Shown here: positions 53,401 to 64,000 of the stretch, piece by piece
Layout of the letters: each line of letters starts with the position of its first letter
Numbering within the stretch: the first letter of the stretch is position 1
Assembly: GCA_964057225.1 (NCBI GenBank)
Contig: OZ059898.1
Coordinates: 4,402,001 to 4,466,000, forward strand
Direction of reading: 5' to 3'
DNA length: 64,000 nt
From: Auanema rhodensis
Lineage: Eukaryota > Nematoda > Chromadorea > Rhabditida > Rhabditidae
Translations under genes and position numbers: made by a program
Notes under the pieces: generated by a model
What the model saw: only the letters and a program-made list of their open reading frames with translations
What the model was told of the DNA's origin: nothing
The model's database searches: none

Positions 53401-56400
53401 GACGTAATGGTTCGCTAATCTAAGGCTAGTCTGATGTTCTTTCATCTTTTCTATCGTGCTTGACTATCGAAGGAAGAGGGAGATTTGTTTGGGTAAATGG
53501 GTCCACACATCGAAAGCGAAATGGGTGTTCGGCCTGAGATTCTCTGTTAAAGTCATAGTTGTCCAAGCGAATTTTCCGTGTTAGGCTTAGCATCATGGCC
53601 GTGACTGTATGTTGTCCCAATTTTCACGCTCAACGCGCTTGAAGGAGAGATGTATCTAGCCCTTGATGACGACAACTTAATTTCTCTCTTTCTCTCTCTC
53701 CCTCTCCCTCTCTATTTCTTTATATTTTTCTCTCTCTGTCTCTTTATCTTTTTTTCTCCCCTTTTCTCGACTATTCCCTCGTGTTCTTCCTCATCCGTTC
53801 TCCTTTCCTCCATCTTCCACCTCCAGTCTATATCAATTTTTTTGTTTTTCTCTTCGCTCTCCTCATTGCATTTCCTTTTGACCCAACTAACCAAAGCCGT
53901 CGTCTTCATCGTAGCAGCAGGTACACCAACAGAGTTTCACATAGTTATGCATGCTCCGGAAGCTTTACAGTAATCATGCGTATCATATATGTTTCCATTT
54001 CAACACTTTTTCCTTAGTCATAGCATCTTCAACAATTTTTTTCATATTCAGATAATAGTTTTTCTTTTATTCATATCTTATTCTTTCTTTTTATATTTAT
54101 CGTTTACAATTTCTAAGTCTCTCACTGCTAACGGTTAATCGTTTATAAAGAAATCTTTTTTTATTAAAAGAATATACAGTATCGTTTTTTTCTTTTCAAA
54201 AATAAATTTGTTGAATACTATTACATATTCTTATTTTGTTTTCTTTAAAATTTTAAATCTTTTTCTTTTCATTTTATGCTTAATTTTAAAATTTGTTTTT
54301 CAAATCAGAATTTTAAATATATTATTATAATTTTCTAATTTAACATATTATACATATATAATTGATTTTTAAACTGTTTCTCTTCTTTTAATGTCCTGTT
54401 TATCTATTTATCAATTGTCGCTTCCGAACAGCTTACCTCCTTATATGGAGATCCCATGACCTTGTGTCTGTTGCCCAATTCGCGATCTGACGAATTTCGG
54501 TCGACACGCACTTAGCACTTCTTCGTCTCTTCGTAGTCATCATCTTCTACTCCTTCATCATGTTCATTAGAAACTTTTAGAATATATATATCTATGCATT
54601 ATATATACTATAGATATACCATATAGTTTAAAATAATTTTTATTAAATATAATATTCATATACGTTTGTATATTCTAAAACAAAATTATTTTTATTTATA
54701 AATATTATTATACAAATGTCTAAAAAAACAAATTTTATAGATAATTAGTTTATATATTAGCTTTTTAAATTAAAAAAAATATAATTAAAATTATATAATT
54801 AGTATAAATTATCATTTTAACATATAGTATATATGAATACTGTATAATATTCTTAAACAAAAAATAAATGATAATACTTATATGAATATATATAGTTAAT
54901 TACATATAGTATATTATAAAATATATTTTTATTTTTCAATTTTTGTTTCAAATTATACTTCCTTTTCTTAAAAATTTCAAAAAAAAATGATTTTAGCTTT
55001 CCTTGAAAAAAAGCTTTTTTCTCGATTTTTCAATTTATATTACTGGGATGATATAGCATAAGATTGTGTAGTTCTTAATTTTTATTTCATTTGTCTACTA
55101 CGAAATGTGAAAAAAAAAGAGAAACGAAGATATAAAAGAGCTATGTCCTTGATATGATAACTGACTGATCCGACGTTGCCAGTAGACACCTTGTCATATC
55201 AATCTAAGTGTCTGCTTTTGATTTTTTGATTACCTCTGATTAGACACATCCTATAATTCCGTCGTGTCTATTAGCATATATTATTATATTTTCTTATTAT
55301 TATCAGTTAAAAATATTATATTTATCATTATATATCTTATTTTTTCCTTTTAAACTTATCTGTTAAGCTAAGCTTGATTGGGGGAAGGCTAAAAGCCAAT
55401 GCACAAGGAGTTTTATCATCTAGAGTTTCTCTTCTATCCCTTTAGCTTCTCGGTAGTCTAAGAGGATAATAAAGAATGATTGAAAGTAAGAAGGTTTAAA
55501 GCATGTTCCTCTTCCTGTTTCCTATTATTCTCACCCTTTCACTATCTCTGGTATACCGAAGAGACTTATAGTTGTCTCTCTCTCTCTCTATGTATCTTGC
55601 TCGATGTATCGCGCTTTTCCTATTCCCGCAGGTCTATTGGGCTTGGTTTTCCTTACTTATCTTACGTTTAATTTGTATCGCAGTCTACAAAAATACAAGA
55701 GACTCATGCATTACTGGCCTTTTAAATCTCTCCTGCTTTCCTTTTACGTGGTTTCATGCTCTCAAAGAGAGACTACTTCAATATCAAGTCTTCCTCCTTC
55801 TCTCTTCCTCTCTCTCTTCCTCCCTCTCTCTTTCTCTCTTTTTCGTTCTTTATTCTCTTGATTTTTCCAAATCCTATGTAGATTCTTTCATCGTTCTCCT
55901 TGCTTCTTCCTATCCCCTCTGGTACTAGTTTAGTATTTCGGGTCACTGCATTGTCGCTAATCGTCTAACGATTTCTGTGTTGCTGTTCGGTCTCTCTGTC
56001 TCAACTATGTCCCCTTCTTCGTCATCTTTCCTGATCCCTTTCCTTTTCTTTATTTGTTATGTATTTATATGTTTGGAATAAAAAAGAAAATTATTCTTCA
56101 GTTGACCCATCCATTCACCTCTAAGTATGCTTGTTCCATCAATCTAAACCTTCTTCCGCTTTTCCTGCAAGCTGTACTTCAAGTTTAAGAATGCCTTCAA
56201 AAGGTTTTCTGGTATTCTTTTACTAAAAGATACATCTACATTATACTTTTTTAAAGTTTAATGCCAGTCTTAACTCTTTTTTGATTAAATTCGAGTACTT
56301 ATATTCATGAAAATTGTAATTCTTGTGTAATTCATGAAGATTTTCTATTGACATATTCAGAAGTTCAGATGGTGAACTCATTGCTTTTTTAGTCGTTTTC

Positions 56401-57263
56401 CCTTTTCCGTTCACAATAATCTCTGCTTTTCTTCCTCATTTTTAGAATGAGGTGCAGTTGACGCATTGTGTCCTCAATCATGATGGCTGAAGCAACGCAA
56501 GGGTTTCTGCCCTCATTACTAATCGTCATTGCCTTCCATTTCGTTTTCACACACTTCTTAGGTCGTTTTTTGGCCACAAATTTTACTTATAATTAATAAT
56601 CTTCTTCATATTCTTATTAATTTTTTTATATTATATGAAATATTCACGAGAAACATGCAACTTGTTTACATCTACCTGTTCAATATTGCAGCTCAAGAGT
56701 ATGAGTTGATGCATCATTTTGTTTTTTTTCCTCCTTTTCCTTATGTAATACCTCAATACCATTTTGAATATTATGCAAATGGACTTCCATGCATAGCTAC
56801 TAGCCTTACCTTTCTTGTCATCTAGTTGTTGTTGTCATACTTTGTTGTCAACCACAGCTATGTCTCCGTCTCCGATATCGTCTTCGTTGTCGCTCTCCCG
56901 TGATGACCCGACTAGTGTACCCTGCCTAATTTCGAGTTCAGGTCTTGCGCTAGTTGCAGGCTGCGCAACTTCTATTCTAATTTAGTATTTCATATTACCT
57001 TCTCTCTAATTGAGGTAAAAGAGGGAAAAAAGAAAAATGTCACTATCTCTTGCTTACTCTGGCTAACGATTTTCAATTTTGATTCTATCCTTTGTTCTCA
57101 ATTTAAAATAATAATTTTTGAGAGTTAACTGTAACTAATCTTCTATTAACCATATAATATGTATTTTGAGTTCAATGATAGTTCGCACTCCTATCTTATA
57201 TTTCTCTCAATTCATATATTATCTATTAGGTTTTTGAGTTATTTTAACAAAACTAATAGCACA
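53401..57263. other. Gene-poor, pyrimidine-rich on the plus strand
   Basis: AT-rich DNA with CT-rich stretches (53.68-53.87, 55.56-55.86 kb) and GC-richer islands at 53.42-53.65, 54.42-54.54 and 56.86-56.99 kb. Possibly promoter and long introns of the downstream zinc-finger gene. A perfect CArg-box sequence lies at 54439-54448. No exon could be tied to the zinc-finger gene. Confidence 0.4.
54439..54448. promoter_or_regulatory. CArG-box match (SRF/MADS site)
   Basis: CCTTATATGG is an exact CC(A/T)6GG palindrome within a GC-richer island. In AT-rich DNA chance matches are not rare, so function is only a possibility. Confidence 0.3.
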
Positions 57264-57265
57264 TA

Positions 57266-57294
57266 CAGTCCTGTGCGAAATAGTTGGGACACCC
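57266..57294 (+). repeat. Left terminal inverted repeat
   Basis: 29-bp terminal repeat that pairs with 57938-57966, with one mismatch near the inner end; it directly follows the TA target site. Confidence 0.9.
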
Positions 57295-57937
57295 CTATGT
57301 TAGAGGCCCCAGAAAACCCCTTCAAACTACAAAAAAAAATTTTTTTTTAATTTCAAAAATTTTGCGAGTTCATATAGTTTATATTCAGTCAAAATATATG
57401 TTAATATAACTAAAACTGATTTAAATATTGTTTTCTAAATTTATAAGGAAATTTAGTGTTTTTTGACTATTTTGAATAATCCCTTTTGATTTAACAAAAT
57501 TTGAGATTAGGAACATTTTAATTCATTAAAAAATATTTTAAAATGATTCTAGGCACAAAGCTCAATCAATAACTAAGTTTTTCCTATGGCATAGCTTCAA
57601 ACAAGTAAGCTTCAGCATCTGAATCTTACTGAATATCTATGAAGATAACTTGGTTAACATACAACCAAATTCTCCCGTTCAAAAGAAAAAATGACGTTTA
57701 GTGTACTCCTAACATTCTATAAAAAAATTGTTTCTGAAGTCTTGATGAAACTTCTGAAATTCAAAAAAGAAGACTTCAAGCAGTTTATGAAAATTTCGGA
57801 GACTCCGGAAAATACTTTTAAACATAATTTTTTGATTGTTTTAAATTTTTTCTAAGTTCATTATCATTTTTTAACACTCAAAATATATTTTTTCTGATTT
57901 TTTGTAGTTTGTCTGAGAAGGTATAAGGGATTCTAGT

Positions 57938-57966
57938 GAGTGTCCCAACTATTTCGCACAGGACTG
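57938..57966 (-). repeat. Right terminal inverted repeat
   Basis: Reverse complement of the left repeat with one mismatch near the inner end; followed by TA. Confidence 0.9.
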
Positions 57967-59078
57967 TATGTAGTTGGCAAACCAGTTTATATGTGTATAT
58001 TGCCACCATGTTATCCCTGTTTTAGCTGTATCAAATACGCGAGAGTGAGAAAATTCAACCAATACTAACATATAAGTTCAATAAGCTATATATTTTGAGG
58101 TTTTTTCTATTATATATTCTCAAATACTGCGTAAGTTTTAGTTTTATAGATATATAAAATATTTATTTTTTTTTTAAAATGTTATTTCTTATTTCTTTTA
58201 TTTAAAAATTAATATTCATAAATTATCTAAATATGTTGTTATGAATTATAAAATTGTCTATATCTTGACCCCTTGAGGCTATTCTTTATTTACTTAATTC
58301 ATCAACTTATATACTCAAAATAGCATCATAGTTTAGTCCTCAACATCCAATCTTAATATTTGACTATCTTCATCCATTGATTCACTATTTTAAGTGTTAG
58401 TTGATGTAAAGGACCTTCAAATCAAAATTTACACACATCTGTATGTATAAATGGATGTATGTTTCATCGTTATTATATATACATATAATAATATTATATA
58501 AATTGATCTCTTAGGTAATCTGAACCAAAGAAAAAAATTCTATTTTTCAAAATAATTTATATTATAAATAAACTTTTAATAATTAATTATGTATTTATAT
58601 AATTTTTTAAATTCTTCTTTTATTTGTTTTTTTAGTTAATTTTATTATATAAAACTTAAAATAATATTAAATTTATTAAATTGATTTAAATTTTTTTTAT
58701 TCTTATTCTTGTATTTCTTTACTTATATTTCCTCTCTTGTTCGTTATTCTGTATTTCCTCTCTTGTCTTCTCACAACATTTACCTTTCCAAGAGCTATCG
58801 TTATGTCCTTCGTTCATGGTTTGACCGCCTATCCTGACTCCTCCCCCTCTTCATGCATCCGAATCCTCCAGGCCACGTATGTCGTCATCGCACTTTTGAC
58901 TCAGCCTCATTTGGAACTTTCTTGTAGTTTCTTAATAGGTTTTAATATCTATCTGCCTATTTATCTATCTATTTATATTTCTTTATTTTTTAACAAAATT
59001 TTTTACAATATTACTTCTCTTTTCTGTTAAAATAAAATTATTATCTCTTATCGAACCTCAATATTTTAATTGTTGCAG
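57967..59078. other. AT-rich region upstream of the zinc-finger gene
   Basis: AT-rich with one GC-richer island (58.79-58.92 kb) holding a short open frame with MSFVHGLTAYPDSSPSSC. No splice evidence joins it to the next gene. Confidence 0.4.
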
Positions 59079-59620
59079 ATGGAAACGATTTTACCGACCA
59101 TCGTAAGGCCCATCTTTGCTTCTGTCGGTAACAACCTAGAGCAACCAAATAATCCTGAATATTCGGAAAAAACTGTTGGTCTTGAGGGATGTGCCGATAT
59201 TTATGATGCCGGAAAAGATGAATTTATGGAGATTACATATAGGTATACAATATGCTTTTCATATTACTTGTGTTTATTGGTACAATATAGAGAAATGGAG
59301 GAAGATTCTGGTAGTCCATCATCACCAGATGAGGCACGTATGCCTGTCGATGGGTCTCGAGGAACATCAGACTCCTCACCCTCCGGAAGCTCAAGTGTTG
59401 GAAATGCTTTTCGTGCTGATCTAAAACGTCCTGATCTCAAAGGTACCGTATATTAAAATAAATTGTTTTTCAATATATTTATGAATTATTTTCCTTTCAG
59501 GAACATTTCGTTGTTCTATTTGCTCTAAAGTCTTTTGTCATTCTTCTTCATTATCACGTCATCGAATGCAAGCTCATTTCAAGAGTTACAAATGTACATT
59601 ATGTCGAAAAGATATAACAA
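59079..59620 (+). CDS. C2H2 zinc-finger protein, 5' part
   Basis: Three exons in phase, 59079-59242, 59291-59442 and 59501-59620, encode about 145 residues before the frame runs into a donor (GTTAGT) leaving one base. The N-terminal part is acidic and Ser/Pro-rich (EEDSGSPSSPDEARMP, SDSSPSGSSSVGNAF). Exon 3 encodes a complete C2H2 finger, CSICSKVF followed by SLSRHRMQAH (C-x2-C-x12-H-x4-H), and the first half of a second, YKCTLCRKDI; its histidines must lie in a later exon. This is probably a nuclear DNA-binding regulator with two or more fingers. The following exon was not found in the remaining 4.4 kb, so a long intron or the window edge intervenes. The ATG directly follows TTGTTGCAG, so it may be the trans-spliced start or an internal exon of a longer protein. 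Confidence 0.82.
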
Positions 59621-62600
59621 GTTAGTTTAAATTTTCTTTAATTTTTAATTAAAAAAATGAAAATATTGAATACAGTGAATATTAAAAAATATTTTGTATT
59701 TCTATTACTTGTATTACTTAATATTCTAAACTCATTACTGGATAATCTCAAAGTTTTAAATATTTTAATTTGAAAATTTCTAAATTTCCATATGTAAACC
59801 TTTATATTAAAGCTAGTAGATGTTGATTTAAAAGACTAATAACTTAGATTACCAACATATATAGAACGTAAACCAGCATTACAAAGCTGTTGACCATTAG
59901 TATACATGTTGTTGTGATCTAGCCTAATAAGGAGTAAGACAAGAATAATTCTCATAAACTACTGAAAAATCTTTTTATCTCTTTCTCTCTATATTACATT
60001 CTTCCTCGTTCTATTACCTTCTATTCTTGATTATCTGTTATCACAGTGTTCTTTCCTTTTCCTCTCACAATTTTTTCTTTTCTTGACCCATATTGACCAT
60101 TGAACAAACTTCATTTATGGATAAGGCTTTTCAAACCGTTTAATCGTCATTTCAATTTTTCTTATCATCTTTGTTATATACATATAGCTAGTATATAGGT
60201 ATATACATACATATATCTCTTATTTTCTAATTAAGAATTTAATGATTATTCCTGTTTAATCATTACAACACTTAATACTTGAAAAATTATTTTACTTCAT
60301 GTTTATGGATAGTTCCCACTTAAGCAAATCAATTAGATGGAGACTTAAGGTGAAATATAGTACATCAGCTGATCTTAGAAACAGAGCTAAAAGTGTATGG
60401 ATCATCTAGATGTATCCCGTATGAAAATAAAAAGAACAAAATAGATATAAATGAAAAGAGATATTATAGAGAGAAAGAGAGAGAGAGAGAGAGAGAATAA
60501 ACGTAAATGAATGTTTAGTGAATCTAAAATGAGCTGGTAAATATAGTTTTTGTTCGGAAACAGTTTATCATTTGCACTATTTGGATTAAAACTACTATGT
60601 AGGTATATAGTATCATGATTAAAAACATAAATCAAGCTAATTAATCTATGTTTTCGATGATTTATTGCAATATCTTTACTTCAAATATATAACAAATTAA
60701 ATATTATTTCTGTATTCTATAGAATCAATCATAATTTCCGGTATAGTATTCGTAAAAAGTTTTCAAAATGTTTAGAAAATTGGATGAAGGAAAGTCATGT
60801 TTCTTTTCTAATGATTATGTCCTTATTCTGCGCGAGTTAAGCCTTTTTTTCTTTTTTTGCTTCAAGTCTAGTATCCGCGATAACGTGGCCACTTCACTTT
60901 TCTTCGTTTCCTCTTTTCTGTTTCTCTCTCATATTCTTCTGTCCATCTAAGGATTAGCCAATGATCTTCACCGGAACAACTCCAGATTTTCTAACAAATC
61001 CATGGCTCGGACTGTCACCCGTCAGTGAATTGGAGGTACTGCCTGACACAGTTATGACCAATTATGGAAGGGCGACGAACCGAGAAGATGTTGCTACTGA
61101 CCTGTGCATACGTATATGCCCTAGAGGCGGTTTTGCTGAAAAGTGAATTGACGTTGTCCTCATCTACTACCATGGGTCATTAAAATGACTATGCAAGTTT
61201 CAAAGACTTGAAGAAATAATCAAGACTCTCCTTTCTCTTTTCCTTTTTTTCATTTATGAAGGTAGGACGATGTAAAGACAAAATTATTGGTACAAGCATG
61301 AGTGGATGAAATGGTTGGCGAAAATGTAAGAAGTGACTATTACTGACCTCATCATGAGACAACAATGTGGTTTTATTCCGATTTTCACTTCACTTTCATC
61401 TGTAGAGTTTGATCTCTATATACGGAAACAACTACTTTCTACTCGATTGCATAGTCCCAGTTAGAATATTTGGCTGAACAATTGCCTTCATGAAAATTAT
61501 TCGACCTATGAATGAATTTCAAAAATACGTAACATGCCATTTAACCAATCTATCTAAAAATCTTATAAAGTTTATAATAAAGGTTATATAGTTAATATAG
61601 AAATATTATCATATAGTTTCTATATTTTAAAAGTTTTCAAGCTCTTAGCAATATCTATGTAATCATTAATATTATGGTAGAAAGAGTGATATATTTAGAA
61701 GATCATGTATGACCTAATATCTCTTTAAATGCAGTCATAGCATTCAGGACATAAATCTAGTCAATTGCCTATTGACACATGTCCGAAGCCGCTTATCTGG
61801 AAGAGAAGCAAGCTATTTTACGGTTTATTCACCTATCTCTTTAACTACATGTCAATTTGGTGAAGATCAAGACGACATTGGCGACAATCCTCGCAAATGA
61901 TATCATCTGGATCTTTTCTGAAAAACACATCGAACCAAATATGTCACAGAGATATAGCAATTGAATCATCTTTTGATGTTCAACAACAATTTTGACAAGC
62001 GATATCTTTATTTTTTAAATTATTTTGTATATATAATTATATATTATATTATTATATATATTCATAAGTTTTTAATAGAAATTCAAATTCAAATTTCATA
62101 TGATATTTGTTGTTGTCTTTCGAGTAACCTGATGGAACATGTATCTAATTAGGCTAACAAATTGTCTGATTGCAAAACGAATACTTAAATTCAGCCTGTA
62201 TGCGAGATCACAATCATCAAGCAGAGATATAAATTAGTGGGCAAATGAGAGAGAGAGAGAGAGAGAGTCAGAGAAATAGATATAGAGAGAGGGATAGAGG
62301 GATATAAAGAAGAAAATGTGGATGTGACCTGAGAAGGCCGTCGTTCACAGAATGAAAGTAGTGAGTGTGTTGCGTATTGTATCCAGGCCGTTTTCGCTTT
62401 CCCGTAGATGGTTCGTCGGTTGCTGCTTTGCATCGACGTTATTGTCGCCGTGGGCCGTCAGTTAGCCATTACTTCAGCCACGACCACATGAAGATATCCC
62501 GAAATGGAGCTCGATATGACGCAACAACAATGAATAACAACATTCTGACGATCTCACACAAACATTATAGATATATTAAAGAAGGGACTAAGAAAATGGT

Positions 62601-63071
62601 TAATGTTCAAAACTTAAAACATAAATATTATAGTTTAATAATTAAATAATTAGAAATATAGTAATATTTATATAATAAAAGAATATATTATTATAATATA
62701 ACTTATAATATAAAAAAAACTTTTTATAATTTATTTCCCCTTATATCTAAATTATAAAATATTGTATTATTAAATCAAATATATATATAATACAATTATA
62801 ATTATTATCAAAATAAGGATTACAGTATTTGAATGTTTCATAGTTTTTTCTTTGGAATATTTGATCATATTTCATATTCTGTATTTGACTTTTACATCAT
62901 TACGTCATCACATTTAACGGATTGACCATCATGAGTTCACGCATCAAGCTGAACAATCAAGAAACAAAATATTTCTTTTACTATACTACATCTATAATAA
63001 TAATATTATTTTTTTATTATTAATATAATATTTTTTCTTTTTGATTAAAATAATAATAAAATTATTTTAAA

Positions 63072-63112
<41 letters not shown>

Positions 63113-64000
63113 AATATATATATATTTCCCTCATAATTTTATATAAACATACAAGTTGTAGTTAAAAAAATATTTTTTATACTGGTCAGTATCCGGTTTT
63201 TCTTACATTTTCATTTGGTTTAAAATAAAAAAATAACCCGCATGTTTTGAAAGCAAAGGTCTGTTTTCTCCTCACATAATATGCACAAGGTTTATCTCTA
63301 GAGGAAAAGCCGATTGACACATATTAGAGACCAGCCAGCTCATGTACTCCAAACTAGGCCAAATGCATTTGAACGGTTTTTTTTGAGATGAGGCTTGATT
63401 CTACCTTTAGGATTATTGCAAAACTTTCTCTTGCCTCTCCCTTTTCATGTCCACTTTCATCCAATCTTTTCCTCAAAGCATATCTCTTTAGTCGTCCTGA
63501 CTACCGTAGTCTATATAGTTAATACCGTTGTGTCAATGAATTGTACATGAGTTGTAAGCATATAACAATAAAGGAAAAGAAGAAAAAAGAAAAAAGAAGC
63601 AATAGAAAAGAAGATTCAAGTAACTAGACATTTTCTTTTTTTTTCCATACCTTCATAGTTACATTCAATCTTGTCTGCTTTTTTCAATCCTCGAACTTCT
63701 GAATCAAACCTAATCTCCTTATCGTATATTCTTTTAGCCATTTTAAACTTTTTACTCTTTATCTTTCTTTTCTCTCATAGATTGTTGTCATGAAATTAGA
63801 CCTGTTAGTCGTTTGAATAAAACTAGTCAGATTATCAAAAGTCTGATGAGCCACATTCCATGACCTGTCCCTATGATTCTGATACGAGACAAGGCATGAA
63901 GTAGTAGCAGTTAATGTGCTAACTACCTGATACAAGCAGATTTCCAGTTAGACCAGATTTTAGTTTGTCATGAGTTGTTCGGTCATTTTTAAAGTTTTGA
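59621..64000. other. Probable long intron of the zinc-finger gene and right flank
   Basis: No convincing continuation exon was identified. GC-richer patches at 60.8-61.15, 61.74-61.9, 62.3-62.55 and 63.25-63.45 kb could hold exons or regulatory sites. Plus-strand open frames of 61 codons (60961-61146) and 94 codons (62365-62649) have balanced composition but no recognised domain and no finger histidines in a suitable position. Confidence 0.4.
63073..63108. repeat. (AT)n microsatellite
   Basis: About 18 uninterrupted AT units. Confidence 0.95.

Larger units (their letters stand above)
57266..57966. mobile_element. Non-autonomous Tc1/mariner-type element (MITE-like), 701 bp
   Basis: The two ends are near-perfect inverted repeats of about 29 bp with one mismatch, beginning CAGTCCTGTGCGAAATAGTT and continuing into GGGACAC. 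They are flanked directly by TA on both sides (57264-57265 and 57967-57968), the target duplication of Tc1/mariner elements. The interior is AT-rich, with no transposase frame or DDE/DDD motif, so mobility would need a transposase supplied from elsewhere. Near-identical termini suggest fairly recent insertion or recent copies. It lies between genes, or in a long 5' intron of the zinc-finger gene. Confidence 0.9.

Noticed and set aside
56389-56577. 62-codon Lys/Arg-rich minus-strand frame
   Set aside because: Basic composition but no motif and no promoter or splice context; it is opposite to the pyrimidine-rich plus strand.
57266-57966. Transposase gene inside the inverted-repeat element
   Set aside because: No open frame above about 60 codons inside the element and no catalytic motif; the element is non-autonomous.

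Overview
This is AT-rich eukaryotic (metazoan) nuclear DNA. The genes have spliceosomal introns, mostly 38-85 nt and ending in TTTTAG, TTTCAG or ATTTAAG. At eight of eight gene starts (one, the zinc-finger gene, could instead be an internal exon) a 3' splice site lies 0-40 nt upstream of the ATG, with no first exon visible beside it. That pattern suggests spliced-leader trans-splicing. Together with the nematode-like ARPC4 sequence and the tightly packed head-to-tail genes, it makes a nematode the best guess. The species cannot be named from the sequence.

Layout. (1) 1-37 kb is gene-poor. On the minus strand, four very short exons (1520-8056) share one reading frame and encode a Gln/Pro/Met-rich segment of an unrecognised protein. 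Their introns range from 83 bp to 5 kb. The rest is AT-rich DNA with long purine or pyrimidine tracts, GA/CT microsatellites and scattered islands of higher GC that may be regulatory DNA or unrecognised exons. (2) 38.2-46.5 kb holds five compact plus-strand housekeeping genes, head to tail and possibly partly operonic: RNA polymerase subunit RPB8, cytosolic arginyl-tRNA synthetase, a PPM1D/WIP1-like PP2C phosphatase, Arp2/3 subunit ARPC4 and ER membrane complex subunit EMC7. (3) 46.8-49.0 kb carries, on the minus strand, a 15-exon SLC36-type amino-acid transporter, convergent with EMC7. (4) 50.0-51.9 kb, divergent from the transporter, holds a 488-residue protein with a low-complexity N-terminus and two tandem winged-helix domains that look like highly divergent ETS domains. 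Both lack the ETS recognition-helix arginines. This is the most unusual item in the window. (5) 52-64 kb is again gene-poor, pyrimidine-rich on the plus strand. It contains a complete 701-bp Tc1/mariner-type non-autonomous element (57266-57966) and the start of a C2H2 zinc-finger gene (from 59079) that continues beyond its third exon into unassigned sequence.

The housekeeping genes cover transcription, translation, actin nucleation and membrane-protein insertion. Compact housekeeping genes thus alternate with expanded, apparently regulatory loci.
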